Positions 25,820 to 34,037 of a stretch of DNA of 64,000 nt are shown here, piece by piece. This DNA comes from MGIIb-O2 sp002494975. GTDB taxonomy: Archaea > Thermoplasmatota > Poseidoniia > Poseidoniales > Thalassarchaeaceae. The notes beneath the pieces are model-generated. The model had not been told where the DNA came from. It saw only the letters and a program-made list of their open reading frames with translations, and ran no database searches. The number at the start of each line of letters is the position of its first letter. Position 1 is the first letter of the stretch. The stretch spans positions 124,001 to 188,000 of the forward strand of contig JAOMRN010000003.1 in NCBI GenBank assembly GCA_028355015.1, written 5' to 3'. Made by a program: the position numbers and the translations under genes.

Positions 25820-25878
25820 GGGGGGTAGGATGCTTCGGCATCCTGCTCCTTCCAACTTTATTTCTATTCTTTTTTTTT
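25820..25878 (+). terminator. Hairpin and T-run after 16S rRNA
   Basis: AGGATGC-TTCG-GCATCCT (25827-25844) forms a 7-bp stem capped by a UUCG tetraloop. The stem continues downward by G-C and G-U pairs to about 25821/25850. A run of nine T bases (25870-25878) follows. It is likely the 3' processing and termination site of the 16S transcript. Confidence 0.7.
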
Positions 25879-25997
25879 AAGATAATTAGCGTATGCTTTA
25901 TCTGTTAATTTTTGTATTATAACCTCCGTAATCTTCATTTTTATAATTCTATCATACTATATCTCAAACGGTGAGTTTCCTCACATCTGTGCGAAGG

Positions 25998-26007
25998 TAT
26001 ATATTTA
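25998..26007 (+). promoter_or_regulatory. TATA box of the amino-acid-binding protein gene
   Basis: TATATATTTA is centred 26 bases before the ATG at 26028, so transcription should begin at or next to the start codon. This predicts a leaderless mRNA and argues against the longer reading frame that begins at 25971. Confidence 0.65.
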
Positions 26008-26027
26008 CTATATGTCGTAGAAGGGAC

Positions 26028-27245
26028 ATGCGAAGTTTACTCGCAACAACTATGATGCTGTTAATGATGACTGCAGCCCTAGCGGGCTGTGCTGGATCTG
26101 ATGTCACACAAGATGACGTAGAGACGGCAAGAGATGAAGGATACGCTATGGGAGTAGCAGATACAACTCCTGTAAGTACTCTAGACACAATTGTAGAGCG
26201 TGGTTCTATGAAGTGTGGCGTTAAAGAATCCCAATATGGAATGGGTTACTTAGATGCAACAACTGGAGTTCGCTCTGGTCTAGATATTGCTTACTGTAGA
26301 GCTGTGGCTGCTGCTATTGGCCTAAATCCAGATACTGGTGTTGAATACATCCCTGCTTCAGGCTCGGACAGATTCGACAAACTATCATCTGGAACTATTG
26401 ACGTTCTAATCCGTACCACAACTTGGACAACAAGCCGTGATGCAGAACTAAACGCTGATTTCGCTGGTATGAACTTCTTCGATGGACAAGGTATTTTGGT
26501 CCGTGGCGATGCATTCCCAGCAGATGCTGCAGGTAACTCAGCATCTGGTTTAGATGGTGCTAACATCTGTGTAGGTGTAGGTACAACTACTGAAGGAAAC
26601 ATGGTCGATTGGTTCTCTTCCCGAAATATTGGTTTTGAATCAATTGGTACTGCAGATGCTGCTGAAGCAACTGACAAACTAATTTCTGGAGAGTGTGATG
26701 CATTCACTGGTGACATGTCAGCTATGGTTGCAAAGAAGTGGGCATTAGACAACGATGGTTCAGTAGTAGATGCTGATGGTAACGCTGTTGATGTATGGAT
26801 TGCTTCTGAACTTCTTTCAAAGGAACCTCTAGGGGCTGCTACACGTGATGGCGATTCTGATTTCAAGGACGTTGTTGCATGGGTATGGTATGGAATGATT
26901 ACTGCTGAAGAAATGGGCGTAACTGCTGCTAACGCTGTAGATATGGCTGCATCTTCTTGTGCACTTAATGAAGGTGGATCTACAACAGATCCAGGTATGT
27001 GCAGGTTATTAACTTCTGATCTAGGTCTAGGTACTACTGATAATCCACTAGCAGGTACATGGATGCAAGCAGTTCTAGCTGCATCTGGAAACTACGGTGA
27101 AGCATATGACGACGCATTCTGTGATGGTTCATATGATGGAGTCAGTGGTTCAGATGCTATGACTGGATGCTTGATTTCAAGATCCGGAACTGCTAACGCT
27201 CTCGTTTCAGAGGGTGGACTTCAGTTCGCACCTCCAATGCGTTAA
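26028..27245 (+). CDS. aapJ: General amino-acid ABC transporter, substrate-binding lipoprotein
   Basis: This extracellular binding protein captures amino acids for the adjacent permeases. The N-terminus MRSLLATTMMLLMMTAALAG then CAGS is a lipoprotein signal with lipobox ALAGC. The AapJ/BztA core is seen in GSMKCGVKESQYGMGYLD, RSGLDIAYCRAVAAAIGL, YIPASGSDRFDKLSSGTIDVL, IRTTTWTTSRDAELNADFAG and FFDGQGILVRG. Start 26028 gives 405 residues and fits the TATA box; an upstream in-frame ATG at 25971 would put the promoter inside the gene. The sequence is acidic and Ala/Ser-rich, as expected for a surface-exposed protein. A terminator separates it from the permease genes. Confidence 0.95.
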   Translation: MRSLLATTMMLLMMTAALAGCAGSDVTQDDVETARDEGYAMGVADTTPVSTLDTIVERGSMKCGVKESQYGMGYLDATTGVRSGLDIAYCRAVAAAIGLNPDTGVEYIPASGSDRFDKLSSGTIDVLIRTTTWTTSRDAELNADFAGMNFFDGQGILVRGDAFPADAAGNSASGLDGANICVGVGTTTEGNMVDWFSSRNIGFESIGTADAAEATDKLISGECDAFTGDMSAMVAKKWALDNDGSVVDADGNAVDVWIASELLSKEPLGAATRDGDSDFKDVVAWVWYGMITAEEMGVTAANAVDMAASSCALNEGGSTTDPGMCRLLTSDLGLGTTDNPLAGTWMQAVLAASGNYGEAYDDAFCDGSYDGVSGSDAMTGCLISRSGTANALVSEGGLQFAPPMR

Positions 27246-27281
27246 TCAGGTAACTGAATAACACAGACGGAATTACAAAAG

Positions 27282-27328
27282 CCTCTGGGGGGGTATACTC
27301 CTCCAGAGGTCTATTTTTTTTATTTTTT
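27282..27328 (+). terminator. Strong hairpin terminator between aapJ and the permease genes
   Basis: CCTCTGGGGGGG (27282-27293) pairs with the segment 27298-27309 ending CCAGAGG, around a TATA loop (one or two G-U pairs). Two T-runs follow at 27314-27321 and 27323-27328. It should let the binding protein be made in excess over the membrane components. Confidence 0.75.
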
Positions 27329-27346
27329 AAGATTCGGTGAGATTTA

Positions 27347-29638
27347 GTGAACAACAAAAAACTATTTCCTTTGTTATCCATTATTGTCCCTGAGAAGTAT
27401 CTTAAACTTTCTTCAATTCCTTATTTAATCGCTATCTTTGCATTTTACTCCTATTCAAATAAGTTTCTAACTTACTCTGCAGATTATGTAACTGATATGT
27501 CTAGGGACATAACTATCGATAGTGTTCAGCAAAATATTGCCTTTTATTCATTGGAGAGCTTAATTTTATTTATTGGTGGTTTCTTACTTATATCTTATCT
27601 CTTAGTTCAAAATGAGTTCAACAATCTTTTCTCCGAACCAAAGAAATTTAATAACGGCGTTTCCCCAATTTTTACAGATTTACTACAGAATATGTATGTC
27701 TGGATTTTTATATTTGGTGTGTATAATCTTATTCCTTTCCTTAAGTCATGGGAATTCTTCCTAGATTCATCTGTTCTTTCTATATTTTCTGAATTATTAA
27801 AAGGGTCTGCTTTAGGTTTGTTCTGTGGCCTTTTCATAGGTTTCTTATTGCGTGGGTATTACTCTTCACTTTTTGCTATGGTGATGTTCTTATTCAGTTA
27901 TCGTTTACTTCCACTTTTGTCTGAATCTTCCCCATTCTTTTCACTATCGACAAGTCAAATTTCCTTTTTTATAATTGGTGGTGCTGTCCTAACTTCCTTC
28001 TTATTAATTCAGAACAATATTAAAGATTTATCAATCAATAAGATTTCTAAAGTTAATACTGGTGAATTCGCTTCAGTATTTTCTATATTGGTTTTCATTA
28101 TTCTATTGTTTAATATTTCTATGGTGCCTATTTTATCTCAAAATCTCATCCCATTCTTGTCAATTATACTTCTATTGAATGTATGTTATTGGTCCTGGGA
28201 TTTGTCTCAAGAAAGATCTAAACAATCTGTGCAAGAACAACGTAGTGCAGCGCTTGTATTTATGGTTTCTTTACCTATACTACTTTACTTTCTCTTACGT
28301 CTACTATATCTCTTAAATCATCCAGATACAGTGATGAGGAATAGATGGGAGTTAGCTTATGATTTCATGTCTCAGGGCAATACCTTCAAAGTCAATACTT
28401 GGCCTTTTGAAGTCACTCCAGGTGCTGATTCAAGATGGCTTTTTTACAAGGCCGCAATACTAAATTCAGCTAGAGTAACTCTTCTAAGTATATTTCTTTG
28501 TACGATATTGGGTATAATCGTTGGTGTGACAAGATTGTCATCGAATAAGTTGGCATCAACTCTAGCAACTGCTTATGTGGAGATTTTCCGTAATCTACCT
28601 CTTGCAGTTCTCCTTTTCTTAATCGCGACCCAAATGGGTCACCAATTCCCACTTTTCTCCGAAGAAAAAGCAATCTCAATTTTTAATAAAGATATTATCT
28701 ATTATAGTAATCAAGGTATTTGGTTTGTAACGGTAGCAGAACATTTCCGATTATTTGTTGGAATTATCTTTCTCGCTTTCATCAAAATAATTCTAAGGCA
28801 AATGGCTAGGGTAGAACCACGAAAAGTTGACGATTCTAAGAGTTCATTGATTCAAAGGCCATTCTCTCATCTTGGTTGGAGAGTAGAGGCTCTTCTTTCA
28901 GATATTTTAGTACTAATTTCAATATTCGCTTTTGTGATTCTATCCTATCCTTTCTTTACTACTGCATCAGGTGGCCTAGAATGTATCATTGGGTTAAGTT
29001 TCCTTCTTTATTCATTATTAGTTTTCACAAATGTAGATGATTCTGGTGTTAATGAGATGGTTGTTGATGATTCCTCAGAAGGACTACGTAAATCCTTCAC
29101 AATATGGACACTATCAATTGCCGTAGCTATAGGTATAGCAATTTCTGCAGGTTTTTCTTCTCCAGAATTATTGAAACCTTCTTCGTCTCCAGGGTCTTGG
29201 AGGTTTGTTGCAGAGAAAGGTTTTGAAATCACTCCAGCATTCTCTGCAATGATAATAGGTCTCACACTTTTTACTGCTTCTGTTGTAGCCGAGATTGTCC
29301 GCGGTAGTATCCAAGCTCTACCTCGTGGTCAGGTTGAAGCATCTATTTCTCTAGGCTTAAATCCCTTCCAGAGGTTACGGCTAGTAATTCTTCCCCAAGC
29401 ACTAAGAAGTATGATTCCATTACTAAATAATCAATTTATGAATGTATGGAAAAACTCTAGTTTAGCGATAATAGTAGCATATAATGATATATTTTATCAG
29501 TTCCTAGTAATGGCTAATAATGTAGGTAAACTAATACCTTTATTCCTCCTTCTTTTAGTCACCTATCAGTTTGGAAGCCTAATGATTTCTGCAGTGATGA
29601 ATTGGTTTAATGCCAGAGTAACGAGTGTGAAAATATGA
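27347..29638 (+). CDS. aapQ: Amino-acid ABC transporter permease 1 (AapQ type), with large N-terminal membrane extension
   Basis: The C-terminal half is a HAAT-family permease: ILNSARVTLLSIFLCTILGI, GVTRLSSNKLAS, YVEIFRNLPLAVLLFLIAT and the EAA loop RGQVEASISLGLNPFQRL with ILPQALRSMIPLLNNQF. AapQ proteins are normally near 400 residues; this one has 763. The first 330 or so residues are mostly membrane helices (about nine). The start is GTG 27347; the upstream sequence is AT-rich and there is no obvious ribosome binding site. The last four bases overlap the next permease (ATGA). The function of the extension is unknown. Confidence 0.9.
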   Translation: MNNKKLFPLLSIIVPEKYLKLSSIPYLIAIFAFYSYSNKFLTYSADYVTDMSRDITIDSVQQNIAFYSLESLILFIGGFLLISYLLVQNEFNNLFSEPKKFNNGVSPIFTDLLQNMYVWIFIFGVYNLIPFLKSWEFFLDSSVLSIFSELLKGSALGLFCGLFIGFLLRGYYSSLFAMVMFLFSYRLLPLLSESSPFFSLSTSQISFFIIGGAVLTSFLLIQNNIKDLSINKISKVNTGEFASVFSILVFIILLFNISMVPILSQNLIPFLSIILLLNVCYWSWDLSQERSKQSVQEQRSAALVFMVSLPILLYFLLRLLYLLNHPDTVMRNRWELAYDFMSQGNTFKVNTWPFEVTPGADSRWLFYKAAILNSARVTLLSIFLCTILGIIVGVTRLSSNKLASTLATAYVEIFRNLPLAVLLFLIATQMGHQFPLFSEEKAISIFNKDIIYYSNQGIWFVTVAEHFRLFVGIIFLAFIKIILRQMARVEPRKVDDSKSSLIQRPFSHLGWRVEALLSDILVLISIFAFVILSYPFFTTASGGLECIIGLSFLLYSLLVFTNVDDSGVNEMVVDDSSEGLRKSFTIWTLSIAVAIGIAISAGFSSPELLKPSSSPGSWRFVAEKGFEITPAFSAMIIGLTLFTASVVAEIVRGSIQALPRGQVEASISLGLNPFQRLRLVILPQALRSMIPLLNNQFMNVWKNSSLAIIVAYNDIFYQFLVMANNVGKLIPLFLLLLVTYQFGSLMISAVMNWFNARVTSVKI

Positions 29639-31164
29639 TTCAGGATAAATTACTTGATTTTGAACATTCAGTTGTTGGTAAGCCTGGACTGTCTCTGTAT
29701 AAAGATCCAAAATTTAATATCAATTCATCATATTTCTCGATTGTAATCGCAATAATTGTATCCGGTGTTTCATTTTTTGATAATTTATCTGCAGAGGGTA
29801 CTTCAATTAAGGCTTTAATTTTCATTACTCTTGTATCATTAGCTACATTTTTAGCCTTTTATCTGACTATTGTATCCGTAGTAAAATTAACATTCAGAAA
29901 GAGTCCGAGTACTGCAATTTTAGGCGTACTAAGTTCTTGGATAATTTATCAAGTGATCAAAGGTTTCGGCCATTTCGCACTTATTGAAGCAGAATGGGAA
30001 GTAGTTTGGGCTAATCGAGTTCTTGTAATAGTTGGGCAATTGATGACTGAAAGCTTGACTCAATCATATCTTCCTAATCAAAGTTGGAGACTTTGGTCTA
30101 TACTTTATCTGACATTTATAATTATATCTGCCGCATATGGTACTACCAGTGATAAACCATATAAATTCTTAATTCCGTTCACAATATTCACTTCAATATT
30201 GACATATATTGCATGGAATCCTACTGCCGTTAATTATGATACAGATGAGCCAGTTATGAAACTAATAGGTGCTACAGTATTATCGTACATTTCATTTGGT
30301 TTATCTCATTACTATTGTTCCATCAATGAGGAATACATTGCCAACAAGTTACGTTCATATCTTGCTCTAAGTTCAGTGTTTTTATTCTTCTTTGCAATTT
30401 TCATTATGAACCCTCCAGAGTCGGTTCAGAATTTATGTGCAGATATATTCGGTATTTCAGCCTCCGAAAATATCCAGTTAACCCGCTGCGGAGGGGTTGA
30501 AGCATCTCAGTGGGGTGGTATTTTCGTCAATCTTATTGTGGCAACTGCAGGTTGTGTACTAGGTTTTGCAGTTGGTGTAGTGCTTGCATTTGGAAGACAA
30601 AGTAAACTTCCATTTTTCAAATATCCTGCCGTGGCTCTAATTGAAACAGTTCGTTCAGGACCACTAATTTGCTGGCTATATTTCGCAGTATTCTTACTTC
30701 CAGATATAATCGATCCTTTCATGGATATAGAGGATATAATACGTATGCTATTGATATTCGGACTGTTCGGTGGTTGCTATATCGCAGAAGTTCTTCGTGG
30801 TGGATTACAGGCTGTAGATAGCGGACAGAAAGAAGCAGCATTAGCACTAGGTTTATCTCCAATTCAGACCAAATTACAAGTAGAATTACCAAATGCAGTT
30901 CGTACTACTTTACCTTCAATAGTGAGTGTATTTATTGGATTGTGGAAAGATACTACCCTATTATTCATTATCAATATTTTAGATTTCTTTAAGTTGGCTA
31001 AAGATCTTCCAAATACGTCCCCTGGATATCTTGGCGACTTCCTAGAACCTTTGTATGTAACAGCGTTAGTATTTTGGATATTCGCATTCTATCTTTCTAG
31101 AATCTCTATGAGAATTGAGAAAGGATTGGGATTAACAAATGAAGGAGGAGGAGAAGCAGCATGA
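29635..31164 (+). CDS. aapM: Amino-acid ABC transporter permease 2 (AapM type)
   Basis: This is the second membrane subunit, 509 residues. The permease core in the second half has GGIFVNLIVATAGCVLGFAV, ALIETVRSGPLICWLYFAVF and the EAA loop SGQKEAALALGLSPIQTKLQ followed by ELPNAVRTTLPSIVSVFIGL and WKDTTLLFII. The N-terminal 270 residues carry several membrane helices, longer than in typical AapM. It overlaps the preceding and following genes by four bases each, so the three are probably one transcript. Confidence 0.92.
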   Translation: MIQDKLLDFEHSVVGKPGLSLYKDPKFNINSSYFSIVIAIIVSGVSFFDNLSAEGTSIKALIFITLVSLATFLAFYLTIVSVVKLTFRKSPSTAILGVLSSWIIYQVIKGFGHFALIEAEWEVVWANRVLVIVGQLMTESLTQSYLPNQSWRLWSILYLTFIIISAAYGTTSDKPYKFLIPFTIFTSILTYIAWNPTAVNYDTDEPVMKLIGATVLSYISFGLSHYYCSINEEYIANKLRSYLALSSVFLFFFAIFIMNPPESVQNLCADIFGISASENIQLTRCGGVEASQWGGIFVNLIVATAGCVLGFAVGVVLAFGRQSKLPFFKYPAVALIETVRSGPLICWLYFAVFLLPDIIDPFMDIEDIIRMLLIFGLFGGCYIAEVLRGGLQAVDSGQKEAALALGLSPIQTKLQVELPNAVRTTLPSIVSVFIGLWKDTTLLFIINILDFFKLAKDLPNTSPGYLGDFLEPLYVTALVFWIFAFYLSRISMRIEKGLGLTNEGGGEAA

Positions 31165-31913
31165 GCCAATTAAGTGATGAAGTAATTATAGAAACAAAAG
31201 GTGTGAAAGTTAATTTTGGAGACTTTTGGGCATTAAAAGGAATTGATATGAAGGTTACAAGAGGTGAAATAATAGTTGTTCTCGGCCCCTCTGGTTCTGG
31301 TAAATCTACATTTATTAGAACATTAAATCGACTTCAACCCCATAGTGCAGGTACAATTCAGATAGATGGTGTGACAATAGACGATGATACTACCGTTTCT
31401 GATCTTAAGAAAATTAGATCAGAGGTAGGTTTTGTGTTTCAACAGTTCAATTTATTCCCTCATCTGACTATAATGGAGAATATTACATTGGCTCCAATGA
31501 AAGTGAAGGGTATTTCAAAGAAAGAGGCGGAAACTAAAGCTTTGGAATTACTTGCTCGTGTTGGAATTCCTGAACAGGCTTACAAGTATCCAAGCGGCCT
31601 TTCAGGAGGTCAACAACAACGTGTCGCTATTGCTAGAGCATTGGCTATGGATCCTAAAATCATGCTATTCGATGAACCGACTTCAGCCTTAGATCCAGAA
31701 ATGATTAAAGAAGTATTAGACGTAATGGTAGATTTAGCCAGAGAAGATGTTACTATGATAGTAGTAACTCACGAAATGGGTTTTGCCAAAGAAGTTGCAG
31801 ATCGTGTAATATTATTTGATGAAGGTATGTTAATTGAAGAAAACACTCCAGACATATTCTTCGATAATCCCGAGCATGAAAGAACGAAATTATTCTTAGA
31901 ACAAATTCTTTGA
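31161..31913 (+). CDS. aapP: Amino-acid ABC transporter ATP-binding protein
   Basis: This is the cytoplasmic ATPase that powers the amino-acid importer. It has Walker A GPSGSGKST, Q-loop FVFQQFNLFPHLT, signature LSGGQQQRVAIARAL, Walker B IMLFDEPTSALDPE and H-loop VVTHEMGFAKEVADRV. The 250 residues match the AapP/GlnQ family. It ends exactly where the convergent NAD kinase gene ends (31913/31914). Confidence 0.96.
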   Translation: MSQLSDEVIIETKGVKVNFGDFWALKGIDMKVTRGEIIVVLGPSGSGKSTFIRTLNRLQPHSAGTIQIDGVTIDDDTTVSDLKKIRSEVGFVFQQFNLFPHLTIMENITLAPMKVKGISKKEAETKALELLARVGIPEQAYKYPSGLSGGQQQRVAIARALAMDPKIMLFDEPTSALDPEMIKEVLDVMVDLAREDVTMIVVTHEMGFAKEVADRVILFDEGMLIEENTPDIFFDNPEHERTKLFLEQIL

Positions 31914-32804
31914 TCAGGCATCTATCCAATATGCAACTCGATCATATATCGTACTTCTGAAAGTCAATAATTTCAAAGTAGGCCCGTCTAAGCTTACTGA
32001 GATTGTTGCTCCTCTGGTGAAATGTGTTTCATCCCATCCATCTGCAACTACATATCCTCTGTGCATATCACTGGTAAAAGTTGTTTTCTGGTTAGTCCAG
32101 GCCCAATAAGTCCCATCTTCTCTTCTATCATTACGCGGTAAGTCTCTTGAGACAAATAAATAGTGATTGTCAATTTCTGTCTCTGGAAATGTGACACCTT
32201 CTATATTGTTGATATGTCTGTACCAAGCGCCCTGTCCAAGGAATGTAGAAAACAAACATCCGGAGGAATATTGGATGCAATCAATTCCCTCATTTTTGTC
32301 ATCCTTATCTCTTTGTAGTCTATATTTCGAGGGTTGATATTGGTGAGTGTTAGCCAGTAATAAATCATTTAATGCGGGGTCAGAGCGAATAATATTACCA
32401 CTGGTAGTTACAATTTCTGCCTGTAATCTTGGTAAAATATTAATGATTGATTTACCATCGAGGGCTGTTCGAATATCTTCTTTGAAGTTATTAGGGTCAC
32501 TACCCATGTAGAATCCATATGATCCATCATTATCAAGCTCTCTTGGATGGCTGTTAACGCCCATTACCGGTGTATCTTCATCTACTGAATGGGCGATCGA
32601 TGTTAAAGTTCCATCTCCTCCTAACACTATAACTAAGTCTCGATTAATAAAATCAGAGCGGCTAACCTTCTCTCTCGCCGAATAATCTAGACTGATATCC
32701 ATTTCTTTGCTCAATAATTCAAGGGTACTTCTTACTTCATTCAATGCTTTATCATGGACATCTTCGAAATTTTTCTTATACACAACCAATATGTTCCTTG
32801 ACAC
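31914..32804 (-). CDS. NAD kinase, NADK2-like
   Basis: This enzyme phosphorylates NAD to NADP with ATP. The nucleotide motif GGDGT is at residues 62-66 (VIVLGGDGTLTSIAHSV), followed by VMGVNSHP. A LNDLLLANTHQYQPSKYRL block corresponds to the family NE/D motif. The segment YSSGCLFSTFLGQGAWYRHIN resembles the SSGL..CTGTGSKAW segment of eukaryotic mitochondrial NADK2 more than the usual prokaryotic ...TPTGSTAY loop. It has 296 residues. It is probably monocistronic, divergent from the downstream lipoprotein gene. Confidence 0.82.
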   Translation of the reverse strand: MSRNILVVYKKNFEDVHDKALNEVRSTLELLSKEMDISLDYSAREKVSRSDFINRDLVIVLGGDGTLTSIAHSVDEDTPVMGVNSHPRELDNDGSYGFYMGSDPNNFKEDIRTALDGKSIINILPRLQAEIVTTSGNIIRSDPALNDLLLANTHQYQPSKYRLQRDKDDKNEGIDCIQYSSGCLFSTFLGQGAWYRHINNIEGVTFPETEIDNHYLFVSRDLPRNDRREDGTYWAWTNQKTTFTSDMHRGYVVADGWDETHFTRGATISVSLDGPTLKLLTFRSTIYDRVAYWIDA

Positions 32805-32929
32805 AGTAGGGCAACCTCCTTCGATTGCTCGTCATTAGGCATCGCATATAGCAACAACGTTCCTGTAATCGAGAAATATTTCATCATATATTCAATAATC
32901 TCTTGACTGATTAACTGTCGCAGTCAATC

Positions 32930-33985
32930 ATGAGAGTTGCGTTGATAAGCCTAATTCTTTTTTCTTCAGCCCTATCTGGGTGTCTTGAAGTACCATCAGA
33001 TTCATGTGAGGGGGACGAATGCTTTCCTCTTTCATCCGATGAACTAAATTCATTACTAGCATTTCCGAATTCTTTCAATGTTCTCAAACTATCAGATGAA
33101 TACGAGGTGCTTAGGATTGAAACATCTTCTGTGGTAGAAATACAAAATCAGAGGGTTTCAATTGATTGGGGTGTTGGTAAAGACGATATGAAAAACCTTA
33201 GTTCGATAGCATTAAGGTATAGTATTGCCAATTCTGCGGTAGATACTGAAGTAATTGAAGGTTCGAAAATCACAAATGTGAGGTTGGGGAATATTTGGTA
33301 TGAAGGTCGAGACGCATCGCCAGAATATAATGATCCATTCTATGAAATAGCTCGACTTTCTAGTGAAGACCCGGATGGTCTTTGGCCACCATTTTCTTTT
33401 GATACTACTAAATTTTCTAATATTGATTGGCAAATAACTGGTGACACATTATCTCTTCAGCAAGTAGCTACTGGGACTAATGGTACTCATACAATAATTC
33501 TTGAATTAAGAGGAGCCCCTCCAATGATAATGGGGATAGAAATTTATGATGGTGAAGGTACTGATTTCTCACTATCAATTGATATTGGCGATTCAGCAAT
33601 AATAGAACTAAAAGATAATCTTCCAAGAACTCCAATACAGTTTATACCTGTGAATATTTCTATTATTAATGATAATGGGATTAAAACTTGGTCTGATATA
33701 ATTCCCGATGGTATATCTGAAGTAGAACCTTTAGAACTTGAATTTCATGCTAGAATAGGTTCGCTAAATAGTTCTGAATCGTTAGCATCTATGAATTTCA
33801 ATGATGTCATCTCAAATACTACAATTGATGATGGCACTTGGTGGGAATTTTATTGGATGGATGTAGATTTAGATAATTTGGTATCGAGTGGAGATTTCTA
33901 TAATGTTCGAACAAATTCAACCGCAGATGTCACCATTTCAGTATTTGATATATGGGCTAATATATGGACTGATGATTTATTCTAA
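32930..33985 (+). CDS. Lipoprotein of unknown function
   Basis: The N-terminus MRVALISLILFSSALSGC is a lipoprotein signal with lipobox ALSGC, so the protein is anchored outside the cell. The mature part (about 333 residues) is acidic and beta-rich, starting with a short Cys pair (CEGDEC) and containing phrases such as DTLSLQQVATGTNGTHTIIL and PRTPIQFIPVNISIINDNG. No enzyme motif or known domain was recognised. A TATA-like stretch (ATATTCAATAATC) lies about 40 bases upstream. Confidence 0.8.
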   Translation: MRVALISLILFSSALSGCLEVPSDSCEGDECFPLSSDELNSLLAFPNSFNVLKLSDEYEVLRIETSSVVEIQNQRVSIDWGVGKDDMKNLSSIALRYSIANSAVDTEVIEGSKITNVRLGNIWYEGRDASPEYNDPFYEIARLSSEDPDGLWPPFSFDTTKFSNIDWQITGDTLSLQQVATGTNGTHTIILELRGAPPMIMGIEIYDGEGTDFSLSIDIGDSAIIELKDNLPRTPIQFIPVNISIINDNGIKTWSDIIPDGISEVEPLELEFHARIGSLNSSESLASMNFNDVISNTTIDDGTWWEFYWMDVDLDNLVSSGDFYNVRTNSTADVTISVFDIWANIWTDDLF

Positions 33986-34037
33986 TTCACAAATCTACAG
34001 GGGCACATTCAAACACCTTACATTTTAAGCAGTAGTT

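Noticed and set aside
25971..26027. Longer N-terminus for the amino-acid-binding protein
   Set aside because: A TATA box would lie inside the coding region, and the lipoprotein signal begins at the ATG at 26028.
26291..26866. 191-codon open frame antisense to the amino-acid-binding protein gene
   Set aside because: It lies wholly opposite a confidently assigned gene, and its Ser/Pro/Ala-rich translation is the expected mirror of that gene's codon use. No ribosome binding site or family was seen.
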